A DNA stretch of 64,000 nt from CALHVX01 sp039198065 (lineage in GTDB: Bacteria > Pseudomonadota > Gammaproteobacteria > Pseudomonadales > Azotimanducaceae): positions 1-64,000 of the forward strand of contig JBCCTU010000007.1 of NCBI GenBank assembly GCA_039198065.1. The letters are read 5' to 3'. The position numbers and the translations under genes were made by a program. Positions 24,580 through 34,445 of this stretch are shown here, piece after piece. Below the pieces are notes generated by a model. That model made no database searches. It saw nothing but the letters and a program-made list of their open reading frames with translations, and was not told the DNA's origin. The first letter of the stretch is position 1; every line of letters begins with the position of its first letter.

Positions 24580-26327
24580 GCGCGCAAGACTACCGCGACG
24601 AGCTGGCGTACCTCAATGAATTCCGACGCATGGTGGCCGACGAGCATGCCGATCTCGCTCCGTTTCTGGCGCACCGCGGAAACGACCCGGATGTAGAACG
24701 TTTGTTCGAGGGCTTTGCCTTCCTGACCTCCAGAATCCGGCGGCGTATCGATGACAACTTCCCGGAGTTAACCCAGGGACTCCTGGCGTACTGGTGGCCC
24801 CAAGTACTACAACCGGTGCCCTCCTGCACCGTAATGAACTTCAGTCCGCTGCCGGGGACACCCATCACAGCTCTTCCTAAGGGTACCGAGGTGCAGTCGA
24901 TTCCTGTCGACGGCGCACCGTGCACCTTTCGCACCACGGAGGAACTCTCTGTGGTGCCTTTTAAAACCGAGAACGTGCGCCTAATCGACCGCACCGGCGG
25001 TGCAACGTTAGAAGTCGGGTTTAATCAAACCGCGCCGATTCTCATCGGCGATCCTCTGACTCACCTACGGCTATTCGTTTACGGCGATGGGACTCCCCAG
25101 GTGGCGCAAACCCTGACGCTATGGATGATGCGGCATTTGGTGGGCATCGAAGTGGATTTGTTGCAAGAGGGAACGCCAGTCTTGCAACGCGAACTACCGA
25201 ACAGTGCTTTCAAACCAGCCGGGTTTGAAGGCCCGCCAGTAATTCCCGACGCCGACAACACACACATTGGCTACCGTGTCCTGCAGGAATACTTCTGCTT
25301 TCCCGAAAGGTTTCAATTCTTCGACCTCTTTGGCCTGGACAAGATTTTCGCCGAAGTCGGTGACGTAGCGACGGACAGTCTTATTGTACGCCTGCACTTC
25401 AATCGACGCTTCGACACATTGCTGCGTTTGGCCCCGACCACCATCAGCCCCAACTGCGTTGCCGCACAGAACCTCTTTGCCTGCGCGGCCCGGCCGATCA
25501 ACGTTGGACACACTCAAACTGACTACCTGGTAGAACCGGAGAACCGCATCGCCGGCTCCACCGAGCTATTTAACGTGGAATCGGTGCGTGCACTATTCCC
25601 GGGCTCTAGTGAAACTGCCGAGTACCTCAAGTTCGAGTCTATGGAACGAAACAAAGAGGCCAAATACTATGGCTACTTTCGCACCCGCCTCGAGCCTCGA
25701 GAGATCGACGGGAAGGTTCTGACCTACCTGTCACTCAAGCCATTTACTCGCGAACCTGCCGCTGAAGAAGTGCTATCAATCGATCTGCGAGCTACCAATG
25801 GACCGCTACCAGAAGCGTTGAATCCCGGTGACATCCACCGCCACACCTCAACTTCGCCGGGCTTTGCGGATTTCAAGAACATCACCAAACCGACGCGCTA
25901 CATTCCGCAACCGACAGATGCGAACTACTTATGGCGGATGACTTCCAACCTAAGTCTCAATTACCGCACCACGCTGGAAATAGAAGCGCTCACCGGCATC
26001 GTTAAAGCCTACGATGCTTTGGCCCGGGTTGACGCGGTTGCTGAGCGAAAGACCCGCGAGATCATGAATGGCATGAGGATCGAGGCAACCAGACCGGTAC
26101 AGCGCTTGTTTCGCGGATCGCCAGTACGCGGGATCCAGACCCATCTGAGTGTGTACAGCCGCAACTTCTTGAGCGAAGGCGACATGTATATCTTCCTAAG
26201 TGCACTCGAGCGTTTCTTCGAGCTGCTCGCCAGCATCAATTCGTTCCATGAGCTCAAGGTCACCGACCGGGATCGCAACGAGGAGTACCGATGGCAGCCA
26301 AGAATCGGCGCACGATCCCTGCTTTAA
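24576..26327 (+). CDS. tssF: T6SS baseplate protein TssF
   Basis: This encodes 583 residues, normal for the family. The start FRDELAYLNEFRRM-like motif (here YRDELAYLNEFRRM), HRGNDPDVERLFEGFAFL, and later SLNYRTTLEI and ALERFFELLASINSF are the conserved TssF blocks. With TssG and TssE it makes the baseplate wedge. It overlaps the next gene by 37 bases, so translation of the two is coupled. Confidence 0.95.
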   Translation: MSAQDYRDELAYLNEFRRMVADEHADLAPFLAHRGNDPDVERLFEGFAFLTSRIRRRIDDNFPELTQGLLAYWWPQVLQPVPSCTVMNFSPLPGTPITALPKGTEVQSIPVDGAPCTFRTTEELSVVPFKTENVRLIDRTGGATLEVGFNQTAPILIGDPLTHLRLFVYGDGTPQVAQTLTLWMMRHLVGIEVDLLQEGTPVLQRELPNSAFKPAGFEGPPVIPDADNTHIGYRVLQEYFCFPERFQFFDLFGLDKIFAEVGDVATDSLIVRLHFNRRFDTLLRLAPTTISPNCVAAQNLFACAARPINVGHTQTDYLVEPENRIAGSTELFNVESVRALFPGSSETAEYLKFESMERNKEAKYYGYFRTRLEPREIDGKVLTYLSLKPFTREPAAEEVLSIDLRATNGPLPEALNPGDIHRHTSTSPGFADFKNITKPTRYIPQPTDANYLWRMTSNLSLNYRTTLEIEALTGIVKAYDALARVDAVAERKTREIMNGMRIEATRPVQRLFRGSPVRGIQTHLSVYSRNFLSEGDMYIFLSALERFFELLASINSFHELKVTDRDRNEEYRWQPRIGARSLL

Positions 26328-27274
26328 TCCAGGCGCTCCACCGTACGCCAGAACGGTTCGACTTTTTTCAAGCGGTAAGGCTCCTAGAAGCTACACTGGA
26401 CAGCGACAGGGCAGAGCTGGACAGCATTCGTCTAAGGCCGCATGCGAGCCTCGGGTTTCCTAAGGCTGACCTACACGACTTTAAGTGGGAGCAGGGGAAG
26501 GCTAATCCACGGGCTGAACTCGTGACGAACTTCATGGGTTTATACGGCACAAGCACGCCGTTGCCCCACCAGGTCTCGCAACGTATTCTCGGCGCCAAAG
26601 ACAGCGAACCACCGCTACGTCGTTTTTTAGACGTTTTCAACCATCGCCTGTTGTGGTTGTACTACGAGGCCTGGAAAAAGTACCGGCATGACATCGGGTT
26701 CGGCACCGACGGTCGGGATTCTATCGGCAAACGTTTTTTGAATCTCTGCGGGATCGGCGACGAAGCGATCGCTCGTCAGCTCCCGGTGTCGCGCGATCAG
26801 TTGCTCCCACGTATCGGTCTGCTCACTCTGTGCTCGCGCTCCCCCTCATCCTTAGCAGAACTGTTGTGCGGCTTGATGCCAGAGCTGCCACCGCTGAGAG
26901 TCAGAGAATTCGAGTATCGTGCGGTGCCCATCGTACCTAGCCAACGAACTCGCTTAGGTCAACGACGCATGCGGTTAGGCAACAACATGGTTATTGGATC
27001 GCACGCACCCGATGTGACGGGCGCTGTTCGTCTCGTGCTGGGGCCTATGAGCTACGAAGACTACTTGAGCTACCGGCCGGGTACACCGAAGCGGCGCAAA
27101 CTTATCGCGATCACCAGGTACCTGATCACTGATCCGCTCGATATCAAAATTACATCCATCCTACGGGATGAGGAGGCCCAGGGGGTTCAGCTCGGGCACC
27201 CACGACGCGCCGCTCTCGGCACATCAATGTGGTTGGGGGAACCGAGCGGGCGGGTGCAAGCGATAACGGAATAG
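26291..27274 (+). CDS. tssG: T6SS baseplate protein TssG
   Basis: This encodes 327 residues. The ATG at 26291 lies inside the end of tssF and has GAGGAG upstream. PERFDFFQAVRLLE, then the MGLYGTSTPLPHQV motif and DVFNHRLLWLYYEAWKKYR are diagnostic of TssG/VasB. It is a wedge component that joins TssF dimers to TssK. Confidence 0.95.
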   Translation: MAAKNRRTIPALIQALHRTPERFDFFQAVRLLEATLDSDRAELDSIRLRPHASLGFPKADLHDFKWEQGKANPRAELVTNFMGLYGTSTPLPHQVSQRILGAKDSEPPLRRFLDVFNHRLLWLYYEAWKKYRHDIGFGTDGRDSIGKRFLNLCGIGDEAIARQLPVSRDQLLPRIGLLTLCSRSPSSLAELLCGLMPELPPLRVREFEYRAVPIVPSQRTRLGQRRMRLGNNMVIGSHAPDVTGAVRLVLGPMSYEDYLSYRPGTPKRRKLIAITRYLITDPLDIKITSILRDEEAQGVQLGHPRRAALGTSMWLGEPSGRVQAITE

Positions 27275-27290
27275 GGAAAAGCAGAAATTC

Positions 27291-29906
27291 ATGTCTACGG
27301 TCGATGTCCCAAGTCTCATCAAGCGACTGAGCCCTCACTGCCGCGACGTCCTCGCCCGGGCGTTGAACGAGTGTAAGGCCCGCGGTAGCCACGAAGTGGC
27401 CATAGAGCACTATTTCCTAGCGTTGGTAGATGATGTGAATCACGACCTGCAAACACTCCTACGCTACTTCCGAATTTCCTCGGACGATTTTCGGGCAAAT
27501 CTGCAACGCATCGTCGAAGGACTTCCTGGCGGCGCCCAAGTAGACCGCCCTTTGTTTGCGCCGTCTCTGATCGATCTATTCGAGTATGCCTGGCTGCGTA
27601 GTTCGGTCGACTTCGGTGCGCGCGACATTCGCTCAGGCGCCCTAGTCTTGGCATTGAAACAGAATTCACGACTGATATCGGGTACCGAGATTGCAAACCT
27701 GCTTAAAGGGATCTCATCCGAAAAACTACATGACGAGTTCGGGAAAATTCTCGAGCTCTCAGTAGAGAGCGCCGTGCCCAAGGCACAGGACACCGACTCC
27801 AGATCCCCGTCGTCCCGCGGGGAGAGTGAATCCGTTTTGGAACAATTCACTACCGACTTCACCGAGCGCGCCCGCAAGGGACAGGTAGACCCAGTATTTT
27901 GCCGCGATCACGAAATCAGGCAGATCATCGATATTCTCGGCCGGCGCCGCAAAAACAACCCGTTAGCCGTCGGCGAAGCCGGCGTCGGTAAAACGGCGAT
28001 CGTCGAGGGGTTGGCGCTCAAAATTGTCGAAGAGGACGTGCCGGATACCTTGCGCGGAGTCACGCTGCTGGGATTGGACCTGCAGGCGCTGCAAGCAGGT
28101 GCCAGCGTGCGCGGCGAATTCGAAAAACGCTTGAAGTCGGTCATGGAGAGCGTCAAGGCATCGCCGGCTCCGATTGTGCTGTTCATCGACGAAGTGCACA
28201 TGCTCATGGGTGCCGGCGGCGCATCAGGCACTGGAGACGCCGCCAACATCTTAAAACCGGCACTCGCACGTGGCGAGTTTCGCACCGTCGCCGCCACAAC
28301 CTGGTCTGAATACAAACAACATATGGAGAAGGATGCTGCGTTAGCCCGACGCTTCCAGCTCGTGAGCCTTGATGAACCAAATGTGGAACAAGCCATCATC
28401 ATCCTGCGCGGTTTACGTGCGCTTTACGAAGAAACTCACGACGTCTACATACGGGACGACGCCATTGTCGCTGCGGCAGAATTGTCCGCACGTTACGTAG
28501 CAGGCCGGCAATTGCCTGACAAAGCTATCGATCTCATCGATACGGCCTGCGCACGGGTCAAGCTGAGCCTGCATGCCACACCGCCGCAGCTCGAGGACCT
28601 TGAACAGAAAATCAAAACCAAAGAACGCGAGCGCGCCGCCCTGGCACGGGACGTGGCGACTGGTGTGATGGACGATGACGGACGCCTCGCCGAGCTCGCT
28701 GAAGAAATCGGCGAAGCAACGAAGGAGACCGAGGCACTACGGAGTTTATGGGCCAAACAACAGGGGCTTGCACGCCAGATTGTTGCCGGGCGTAAAACGC
28801 TGCAACGGGACGAGCCGTCGGAAGACGTGATGGCCGAAGATCTGGAAATCAAGCTCAAAGAGCTAAACGAGCTGGCCAGCGAGGACCGCCTAGTACAGTT
28901 TGAGACGAGCCCGGAGATTGTTGCTGAAATTGTCTCGGATTGGACCGGCATCCCCGTTGGGCGCATGGTTAGCGACGACGCCAAGTCTGTGCTCGAGTTT
29001 GCCGGCAATCTGAAAACGCGCATACGCGGCCAGGACGAAGCAATCGAGATCCTGGACAAGGGTTTGCGCGCAGCACGCGCCGGATTACGGAATCCCGACG
29101 CACCATTGGGCGTATATCTGCTGGTTGGCTCCTCTGGCGTCGGCAAGACTGAAACGGCGCATTCGATCGCTGACTTTCTGTTTGGAGGCGACCGATTCAT
29201 GACCACCATTAACATGTCGGAGTTCATGGAGAAACACACCGTCTCGCGCCTCATAGGATCGCCACCCGGCTACGTGGGGTACGGTGAGGGCGGCATGCTT
29301 ACCGAAGCCGTTCGCCAGCGCCCTTACTCCGTGCTGCTCTTTGACGAGGTCGAAAAGGCGCATCCCGACGTAATGAACCTCTTCTACCAAGTATTTGACA
29401 AAGGAGAACTCGCCGATGGCGAAAGCCGCATGGTCGACTTCCGCAACACGTTCATCCTCATGACCAGTAACCTCGCCACTGACGAAATTACTGAGATGGG
29501 TCAGCGCGAACCGCGCGACGTCGACGACGTGACCAACACCATCCGGCCGATACTGGCCCGCCACTTCAAGCCAGCGCTCCTCGCGCGCATGCAGGTTATT
29601 CCTTTCTGGCCTCTGGGGCAGGAAGACCTAAAGGGTGTCGTAGGAATCAAGCTCGGCAAGCTGGAGCAACGCGTGAAAGACTCGCAAGGCATCGTACTGA
29701 CCTACGATGAAACGGTGCGCGAACAGATCGCCGAACGTTGTACGGAGGTTGGCACAGGGGCACGCAACGCCGATCACATTATCAACGAATCGATTCTCCC
29801 GCCAATTTCTACGGAGGTACTGGAACGCATCAGCTCTGGAGTGACCCTCTCATCGGTGCACATCAGCGTCGCAAGCACCGGTAAGTTCGAGTTTTGCTAC
29901 GGATGA
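27291..29906 (+). CDS. clpV: T6SS sheath-recycling ATPase TssH (ClpV)
   Basis: This encodes 871 residues. An N-terminal Clp double-helix repeat domain (about 1-160) recognises contracted sheath. Two AAA+ modules follow, with Walker A GEAGVGKT near 228 and GSSGVGKT near 613, plus Walker B LFIDEVHML and LLFDEVEKAHPD. A coiled-coil middle domain sits near 430-510. The enzyme disassembles contracted TssB-TssC sheaths. The length and order are standard, and Ala replaces the usual Pro of the first P-loop. Confidence 0.95.
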   Translation: MSTVDVPSLIKRLSPHCRDVLARALNECKARGSHEVAIEHYFLALVDDVNHDLQTLLRYFRISSDDFRANLQRIVEGLPGGAQVDRPLFAPSLIDLFEYAWLRSSVDFGARDIRSGALVLALKQNSRLISGTEIANLLKGISSEKLHDEFGKILELSVESAVPKAQDTDSRSPSSRGESESVLEQFTTDFTERARKGQVDPVFCRDHEIRQIIDILGRRRKNNPLAVGEAGVGKTAIVEGLALKIVEEDVPDTLRGVTLLGLDLQALQAGASVRGEFEKRLKSVMESVKASPAPIVLFIDEVHMLMGAGGASGTGDAANILKPALARGEFRTVAATTWSEYKQHMEKDAALARRFQLVSLDEPNVEQAIIILRGLRALYEETHDVYIRDDAIVAAAELSARYVAGRQLPDKAIDLIDTACARVKLSLHATPPQLEDLEQKIKTKERERAALARDVATGVMDDDGRLAELAEEIGEATKETEALRSLWAKQQGLARQIVAGRKTLQRDEPSEDVMAEDLEIKLKELNELASEDRLVQFETSPEIVAEIVSDWTGIPVGRMVSDDAKSVLEFAGNLKTRIRGQDEAIEILDKGLRAARAGLRNPDAPLGVYLLVGSSGVGKTETAHSIADFLFGGDRFMTTINMSEFMEKHTVSRLIGSPPGYVGYGEGGMLTEAVRQRPYSVLLFDEVEKAHPDVMNLFYQVFDKGELADGESRMVDFRNTFILMTSNLATDEITEMGQREPRDVDDVTNTIRPILARHFKPALLARMQVIPFWPLGQEDLKGVVGIKLGKLEQRVKDSQGIVLTYDETVREQIAERCTEVGTGARNADHIINESILPPISTEVLERISSGVTLSSVHISVASTGKFEFCYG

Positions 29907-29915
29907 TATGCGGAC

Positions 29916-31538
29916 ATGTCTTCTGTCCCCAAACCATCGTCATGGGCGCTGTCTGAGCTACTTAAGGTCACCAGCGCCATCACTACCGAGAAGGACACCG
30001 CAAAACTTCTGGGCGTCGTGCTACACGGCGCATGCGAACTGACCAACGCCGAAGCGGGTCGCATTCTGGCGCTCGACGCGACCAAGCGGTTTTTGAACGT
30101 AGTGGCGTTTCAAGACGAGCGGCGACGCGCCAACTCATCGCAACGTATTCCGTTATACCGGGACGGAGCATTCCACAACTCGCGTGAAGTGTTGGCTCAC
30201 ACCGCACTGACCGGCAAACTTGTGAAACTGCCCGATATCCGCGACACCGCTGCGTTCGACTTTTCGGACCGTCTGGATCTGGAGGCTCGTACCGGCTTGC
30301 GCACACGCTCGCTCCTGGTGGTCCCGCTCAGTCAACCGGGACAGTATTCCGTCGGTGTAATGGAGCTCGTCAACTACCGGGAACCGAATTCGGGGGTCTA
30401 TCAACCGTTTCCCGACGAGTTCGATGAGCTGGCACAGATGTTCGCATCTCAAGCAGCCGTTGCCGTGTACAACAATCAGCTCGAACAGGAGAATCAACGG
30501 CTCATTACTGTGCTCGATGAAACCAACCGCGCATTAGCAGAAGAGAACACACAACTAAAACGCCGACTGTCGCGCTTACACTCGGACCACGGCGACCTCC
30601 TGGGTGAGTCTCCCGCCATGCTCGAGGTATACGAGCTGATCGACAAAGTTGCACAAACTACGGCAACCGTGTTGATCACAGGCGAAACCGGCACAGGCAA
30701 GGAAGTGGTGGCACATGCCATCCATGATAAGAGTTCACGTGCCGGTGGCCCGTTTGTTGCTCAGAACTGCGCGGCACTTCCCGAGCAACTGTTGGAAAGC
30801 GAGTTTTTCGGTCACACCAAGGGCGCTTTCACGGGAGCTGTCGCCGAAAAGAAAGGTCTCTTTGAAGCTGCTAGCGGCGGCACAATGTTTCTGGACGAAA
30901 TTGGCGATCTGCCGCTCATGCTGCAGGCCAAGCTTCTTCGCGTGCTCCAGGAAGGCGAGATACGCCCCCTGGGTAGCGTCACGACCCGCTCCGTCGACGT
31001 TAGAATCCTCGCAGCTACGCATCAGGATCTGAAACGGAGGGTGGCGAGCGGTGAGTTCCGGGAAGACTTGTATTATCGCTTAAGCGTGTTCCCCATTGAG
31101 CTGCCACCGGTTCGCATGCGAGGCGACGATTTGCTGCTAATGGCCGATCACTTTTTAAACGAGTTGTGCCTTGACTACGGCCGCGTCGTAGAAGGGTTCA
31201 CCCCAAAGGCTATGAAATCACTCTTGAGCTACGGATATCCCGGCAACGTGCGTGAGCTGCGCAATCTGATCGAGCGCGCAATCCTACTTGTGGAACCGGG
31301 TCAACTCATCGACATCGAGCATTTCCCGCAGGAGCTTTCGGAGGCCAATCGTACCGGGCCCCATGAACCTCACAACCTACGCGACGCCGTCGCACAGTAC
31401 GAAGCAAGCCTCATCGAACGAGCGTTGCACCGACATCATGGCAATCAAACGCACACTGCCCGGGCGCTCAACGTGTCACGCCGCGCGCTGATCGAAAAAA
31501 TGAAGCGCTATGCATTGACCAGCGTGACCGCGGAGTAG
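29916..31538 (+). CDS. vasH: sigma-54-dependent activator of the T6SS (VasH-like)
   Basis: This encodes 540 residues. An N-terminal GAF sensor domain (about 15-190) leads by a short coiled coil (about 190-220) to the AAA+ domain, with Walker A GETGTGKE near 256 and the sigma-54 contact loop GAFTGA near 303. A Fis-type helix-turn-helix ends the protein (NQTHTARALNVSRRALIEK). Such proteins activate sigma-54 RNA polymerase; VasH drives hcp and vgrG expression in Vibrio cholerae. It lies immediately upstream of hcp and its candidate binding sites. Confidence 0.9.
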   Translation: MSSVPKPSSWALSELLKVTSAITTEKDTAKLLGVVLHGACELTNAEAGRILALDATKRFLNVVAFQDERRRANSSQRIPLYRDGAFHNSREVLAHTALTGKLVKLPDIRDTAAFDFSDRLDLEARTGLRTRSLLVVPLSQPGQYSVGVMELVNYREPNSGVYQPFPDEFDELAQMFASQAAVAVYNNQLEQENQRLITVLDETNRALAEENTQLKRRLSRLHSDHGDLLGESPAMLEVYELIDKVAQTTATVLITGETGTGKEVVAHAIHDKSSRAGGPFVAQNCAALPEQLLESEFFGHTKGAFTGAVAEKKGLFEAASGGTMFLDEIGDLPLMLQAKLLRVLQEGEIRPLGSVTTRSVDVRILAATHQDLKRRVASGEFREDLYYRLSVFPIELPPVRMRGDDLLLMADHFLNELCLDYGRVVEGFTPKAMKSLLSYGYPGNVRELRNLIERAILLVEPGQLIDIEHFPQELSEANRTGPHEPHNLRDAVAQYEASLIERALHRHHGNQTHTARALNVSRRALIEKMKRYALTSVTAE

Positions 31539-31563
31539 GCTTCAAACCGCAGTGGTCGACGCT

Positions 31564-31706
31564 TGTGCGCGGATGTCCGCACACCCGAATACTTACAGTG
31601 TGCGCAAACACGCGCAGCTGCCACTAACTTAAGTTGGCCCAATTCCGGTTTTTTCTTTTGTAATTAGTGACTTAAATTAAAAAGCACAGCTGGCATGCTT
31701 CCTGTA
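31564..31706 (+). promoter_or_regulatory. candidate hcp control region: two activator dyads and a sigma-54-like promoter
   Basis: TGTGCG-N8-CGCACA lies at 31564-31583, and a second copy with the same spacing and a weaker right half at 31599-31618. Their starts are 35 bases apart. Downstream, TGGCATG (31691-31697) and CTGTA (31702-31706) give a -24/-12 pattern with one change at the -12 GC. Dyads about 90-130 bases upstream of a -24/-12 element are the usual layout for an enhancer-binding activator, here presumably the adjacent VasH-like protein. Confidence 0.45.
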
Positions 31707-31756
31707 ACAAATGCAGTAAGTTGCATCTTTAGAGCAACGTAACCAAGGAGACAGAC

Positions 31757-32260
31757 ATGCCAAGACCCGCGTATTTAAGTATAGAGGGACAGTTCGATAC
31801 CAAGGGCGCTCTTTCCGAAGACAGCGTCTCGGGTCGTGCGAACGACAAACACGTAGACGAGTGTCTGATCATTTCAGTACAACACCAAGTCATTGTTCCC
31901 ACCGACCCAGACAGCGGTCTGCCGTCAGGGAAGAGACGTCACGGCAACCTAGTTCTGACTAAGGTGTTTGATTCAGTTTCGCCTAGCCTGTACCAGGCTC
32001 TTTGCGAGAACCAGGACTTTAACGCGACGCTTTCTTTCGACCGCGTCAATCCTTCCAATGGGCAGGAGGAGATCTACTTCGAAATTGAGCTCAGCAACGC
32101 CCGTGTCGTCAACATGGAAATCGACGTGCCGAGTACCATTGATCCTCAATACGCCGACTACGGCGACATGGAACGCGTGTCGCTCGCTTACCAGAAGATC
32201 GAGTGGAGGCACCTTCCCGTGAGCAAGTCCCACATCGATGACTACAGGCAAACCGATTAA
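31757..32260 (+). CDS. hcp: T6SS tube protein Hcp (TssD)
   Basis: This encodes 167 residues, the normal length. The ATG at 31757 has AAGGAG eight bases upstream. YLSIEGQFDTKGALSE near the start and the C-terminal VSLAYQKIEWRHL are standard Hcp features. Hexameric rings stack into the inner tube and carry small effectors. It is the first gene of a separate transcription unit (218-base gap, own control region) that continues to vgrG. Confidence 0.95.
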   Translation: MPRPAYLSIEGQFDTKGALSEDSVSGRANDKHVDECLIISVQHQVIVPTDPDSGLPSGKRRHGNLVLTKVFDSVSPSLYQALCENQDFNATLSFDRVNPSNGQEEIYFEIELSNARVVNMEIDVPSTIDPQYADYGDMERVSLAYQKIEWRHLPVSKSHIDDYRQTD

Positions 32261-32273
32261 CTGAGTAGTGCAC

Positions 32274-32303
32274 GGGAATCGAAGCGCATCCGTTTCGATT
32301 CCC
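32274..32303 (+). terminator. perfect 10-bp hairpin between hcp and vgrG
   Basis: GGGAATCGAA (32274-32283) and TTCGATTCCC (32294-32303) pair perfectly around a 10-base loop, right after the hcp stop. A weak T-rich stretch follows. It could be a partial terminator or an mRNA-stabilising hairpin that makes hcp transcripts more abundant than vgrG. That would suit the far larger need for Hcp. Confidence 0.5.
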
Positions 32304-32336
32304 TTCGTTTATCACATAAACAATCGGGGGATTGCC

Positions 32337-34436
32337 GTGCCAGGTTCGAAGGTGGATATCGTGCAGCTGGAAGTTCAGATCCAGGGTCTCGAAGACCAGT
32401 TTCGCGTTACCGAATTCAGTGCCCAGGAGCGATTGTCACAGCCCTTCCGCTACTCGATAGACCTCGTAAGCGAAAACCACCGTATATCGCATAACGACGT
32501 GCTCACCAAAGCCTGCAGAATCGGGATCCTGGACGAGGAAGGCAACGTGTTCAGGGAAGCAAACGGCGTCGTCGCTCAGTTCGAGTACGTGGCCAGATCT
32601 ACCGACTGGGCCCTCTATCGGGCCGAGGTTGTTCCCAAGCTGCAGTTTCTGGCGCATCGATTTGATTGCCGAATATTCAACGACAAAAACGTCTTGGAAA
32701 TTGTCGAAGATGTGCTGCAGAGAGCCGAAGTTCGCGACTATCGCACCGATACGACTGAGCAATACCCGCCGCACGAGTACGTCGTGCAGTACCGTGAGTC
32801 TGACCTCAACTTCATATGCCGGCTCCTGGAAGACGCAGGGATGTTCTATTTTTTTGAACACAAGGACGGTGCACACAACCTTGTGATCTCCGATACTAAA
32901 AACTGCCATACCGCAATTCCTAACGGTTCGGACACGATCGAGTACAACGACAATACCGGTCTAATCGCTGACGATGAGGCGATGTTTCGCTTCGCCTACG
33001 GCGAATCGGTTATGACCAACCAAATTGCATTGCGGGATTTTGATTTCGAGAAACCTACAGGGGACCACATGCAGGTGGAGGCACCCGCCGCGGGAGGCAT
33101 GGTGTTGGAGGCATACGACTTCCCCGGGATGTATGTCGAGCCCAAAGAGGGTGACAAGCACGCCCGCGTGCGCCACGAAGCGCTGATGGCCGCCAAACAC
33201 TCCATTCATGGAGCCACCACGTGTCGGCGCATGACACCCGGGTACTACTTCACGCTGGAAAACCACGATATTGCTGAGGCCAATCAGCGCTACCTAATCA
33301 CCTCGACAAACTTATCCGCCAGTCAACCTGCCGCGATCGAGTCCCAAGCTGGCGGCAGAGAAGCAGTATTTCATGTTGATTGCACAACAATTCCCCTTGC
33401 CGAGCCCTACCGGGCCCCGCGTCGAGCACGGCGCCCCGTTGTGGAAGGCATACAGACAGCCACGGTCGTCGGTGATTCAGACAGCGACGAGATTTTTACC
33501 GACGCCCACGGTCGCATCAAGGTCAAGTTCCACTGGGACCGCCGCGAGGAGAAGGATCGAAACAGCTCGGGATGGGTACGAATCGCAACCGCCTGGGCGG
33601 GCGCTCAGTGGGGTGCTTTTGCGCTGCCGCGGGTCGGTCAGGAAGTAGTGGTCAACTTCCTCGAAGGCAACCCCGACGCACCGCTGGTTACAGGATCCGT
33701 CTACAACGGCCAAAACAAGCCCCCATACCCACTCCCAGAAAACAAGACTCAGAGCACTCTCAAGTCGAACACATCACCGAGTGGCAACGGCTTCAATGAA
33801 CTTCGTTTTGAAGACAAAAGGGACGCAGAAGAAGTCTTCATGCACGCGCAAAAAGATATGAATCAGACCGTAAAGAACAACAAGTCAGTCTCCGTCGGCG
33901 CGAAGGAGACGCTCACTGTCGGTGACACACGCTCACAAACCGTGGAGAAAGACGAAACCATTACCGGTAACGCCAATCGCACTACGAGAATCAAGGGAGA
34001 CGATGTTGAAACGGTAACCGACGGGATGTTCAAGGTCACCGTCGATAAGGGCAACAACGAACTTTGGACAAGTACCGGAGAGCAGAAGATCTTCACCGAA
34101 GCCGGCGCATGGATTCGATCGCCCACCAAGATTGAATTGATCTCGGGCGCAGGCGAACAGGGCAAGCTAGTTTTCACAGGGGACAACGAGATCGTACTGT
34201 CCTGCGGGAAATCCAGTATTACGCTGAAGAAATCGGGAGATATCGAGATCAGCTGCAAAGAGTTCAAGGTGGGCGGGCAAAAGGTCAGCCTAACCGCGAG
34301 CCAGGAAACGGCAATCGGGGTAAGCAGCCAGGTTGTAAAGAGCTCGCCGGCCAAGTTGGAATTGAGTGGTGCCGCCATAAATTCGTCTGCCGTGGGAATG
34401 CACGAGATAACCGGCGCCTTGGTGAAAATCAACTAG
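32337..34436 (+). CDS. vgrG: T6SS spike protein VgrG (TssI)
   Basis: The product has 699 residues from a GTG at 32337 with GGGGG six bases upstream. An earlier in-frame GTG at 32268 would run through the hairpin and is rejected. The gp27-like domain (about 5-370) includes the CRLLEDAGMFYFF-like motif (here CRLLEDAGMFYFFEH). The gp5-like OB fold has KVKFHWDR and SGWVRIATAWAG, and the beta-helix needle has Val/Thr-rich repeats (LTVGDTRSQTVEKDET). No extra enzyme domain follows, so this is a structural spike that carries the PAAR/Rhs effector downstream. Confidence 0.95.
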   Translation: MPGSKVDIVQLEVQIQGLEDQFRVTEFSAQERLSQPFRYSIDLVSENHRISHNDVLTKACRIGILDEEGNVFREANGVVAQFEYVARSTDWALYRAEVVPKLQFLAHRFDCRIFNDKNVLEIVEDVLQRAEVRDYRTDTTEQYPPHEYVVQYRESDLNFICRLLEDAGMFYFFEHKDGAHNLVISDTKNCHTAIPNGSDTIEYNDNTGLIADDEAMFRFAYGESVMTNQIALRDFDFEKPTGDHMQVEAPAAGGMVLEAYDFPGMYVEPKEGDKHARVRHEALMAAKHSIHGATTCRRMTPGYYFTLENHDIAEANQRYLITSTNLSASQPAAIESQAGGREAVFHVDCTTIPLAEPYRAPRRARRPVVEGIQTATVVGDSDSDEIFTDAHGRIKVKFHWDRREEKDRNSSGWVRIATAWAGAQWGAFALPRVGQEVVVNFLEGNPDAPLVTGSVYNGQNKPPYPLPENKTQSTLKSNTSPSGNGFNELRFEDKRDAEEVFMHAQKDMNQTVKNNKSVSVGAKETLTVGDTRSQTVEKDETITGNANRTTRIKGDDVETVTDGMFKVTVDKGNNELWTSTGEQKIFTEAGAWIRSPTKIELISGAGEQGKLVFTGDNEIVLSCGKSSITLKKSGDIEISCKEFKVGGQKVSLTASQETAIGVSSQVVKSSPAKLELSGAAINSSAVGMHEITGALVKIN

Positions 34437-34445
34437 CGAGCCACC

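Noticed and set aside
28493..29254. A 253-codon minus-strand open frame inside clpV
   Set aside because: Ser/Arg-rich antisense by-product of the ClpV coding sequence, which is complete and conserved.
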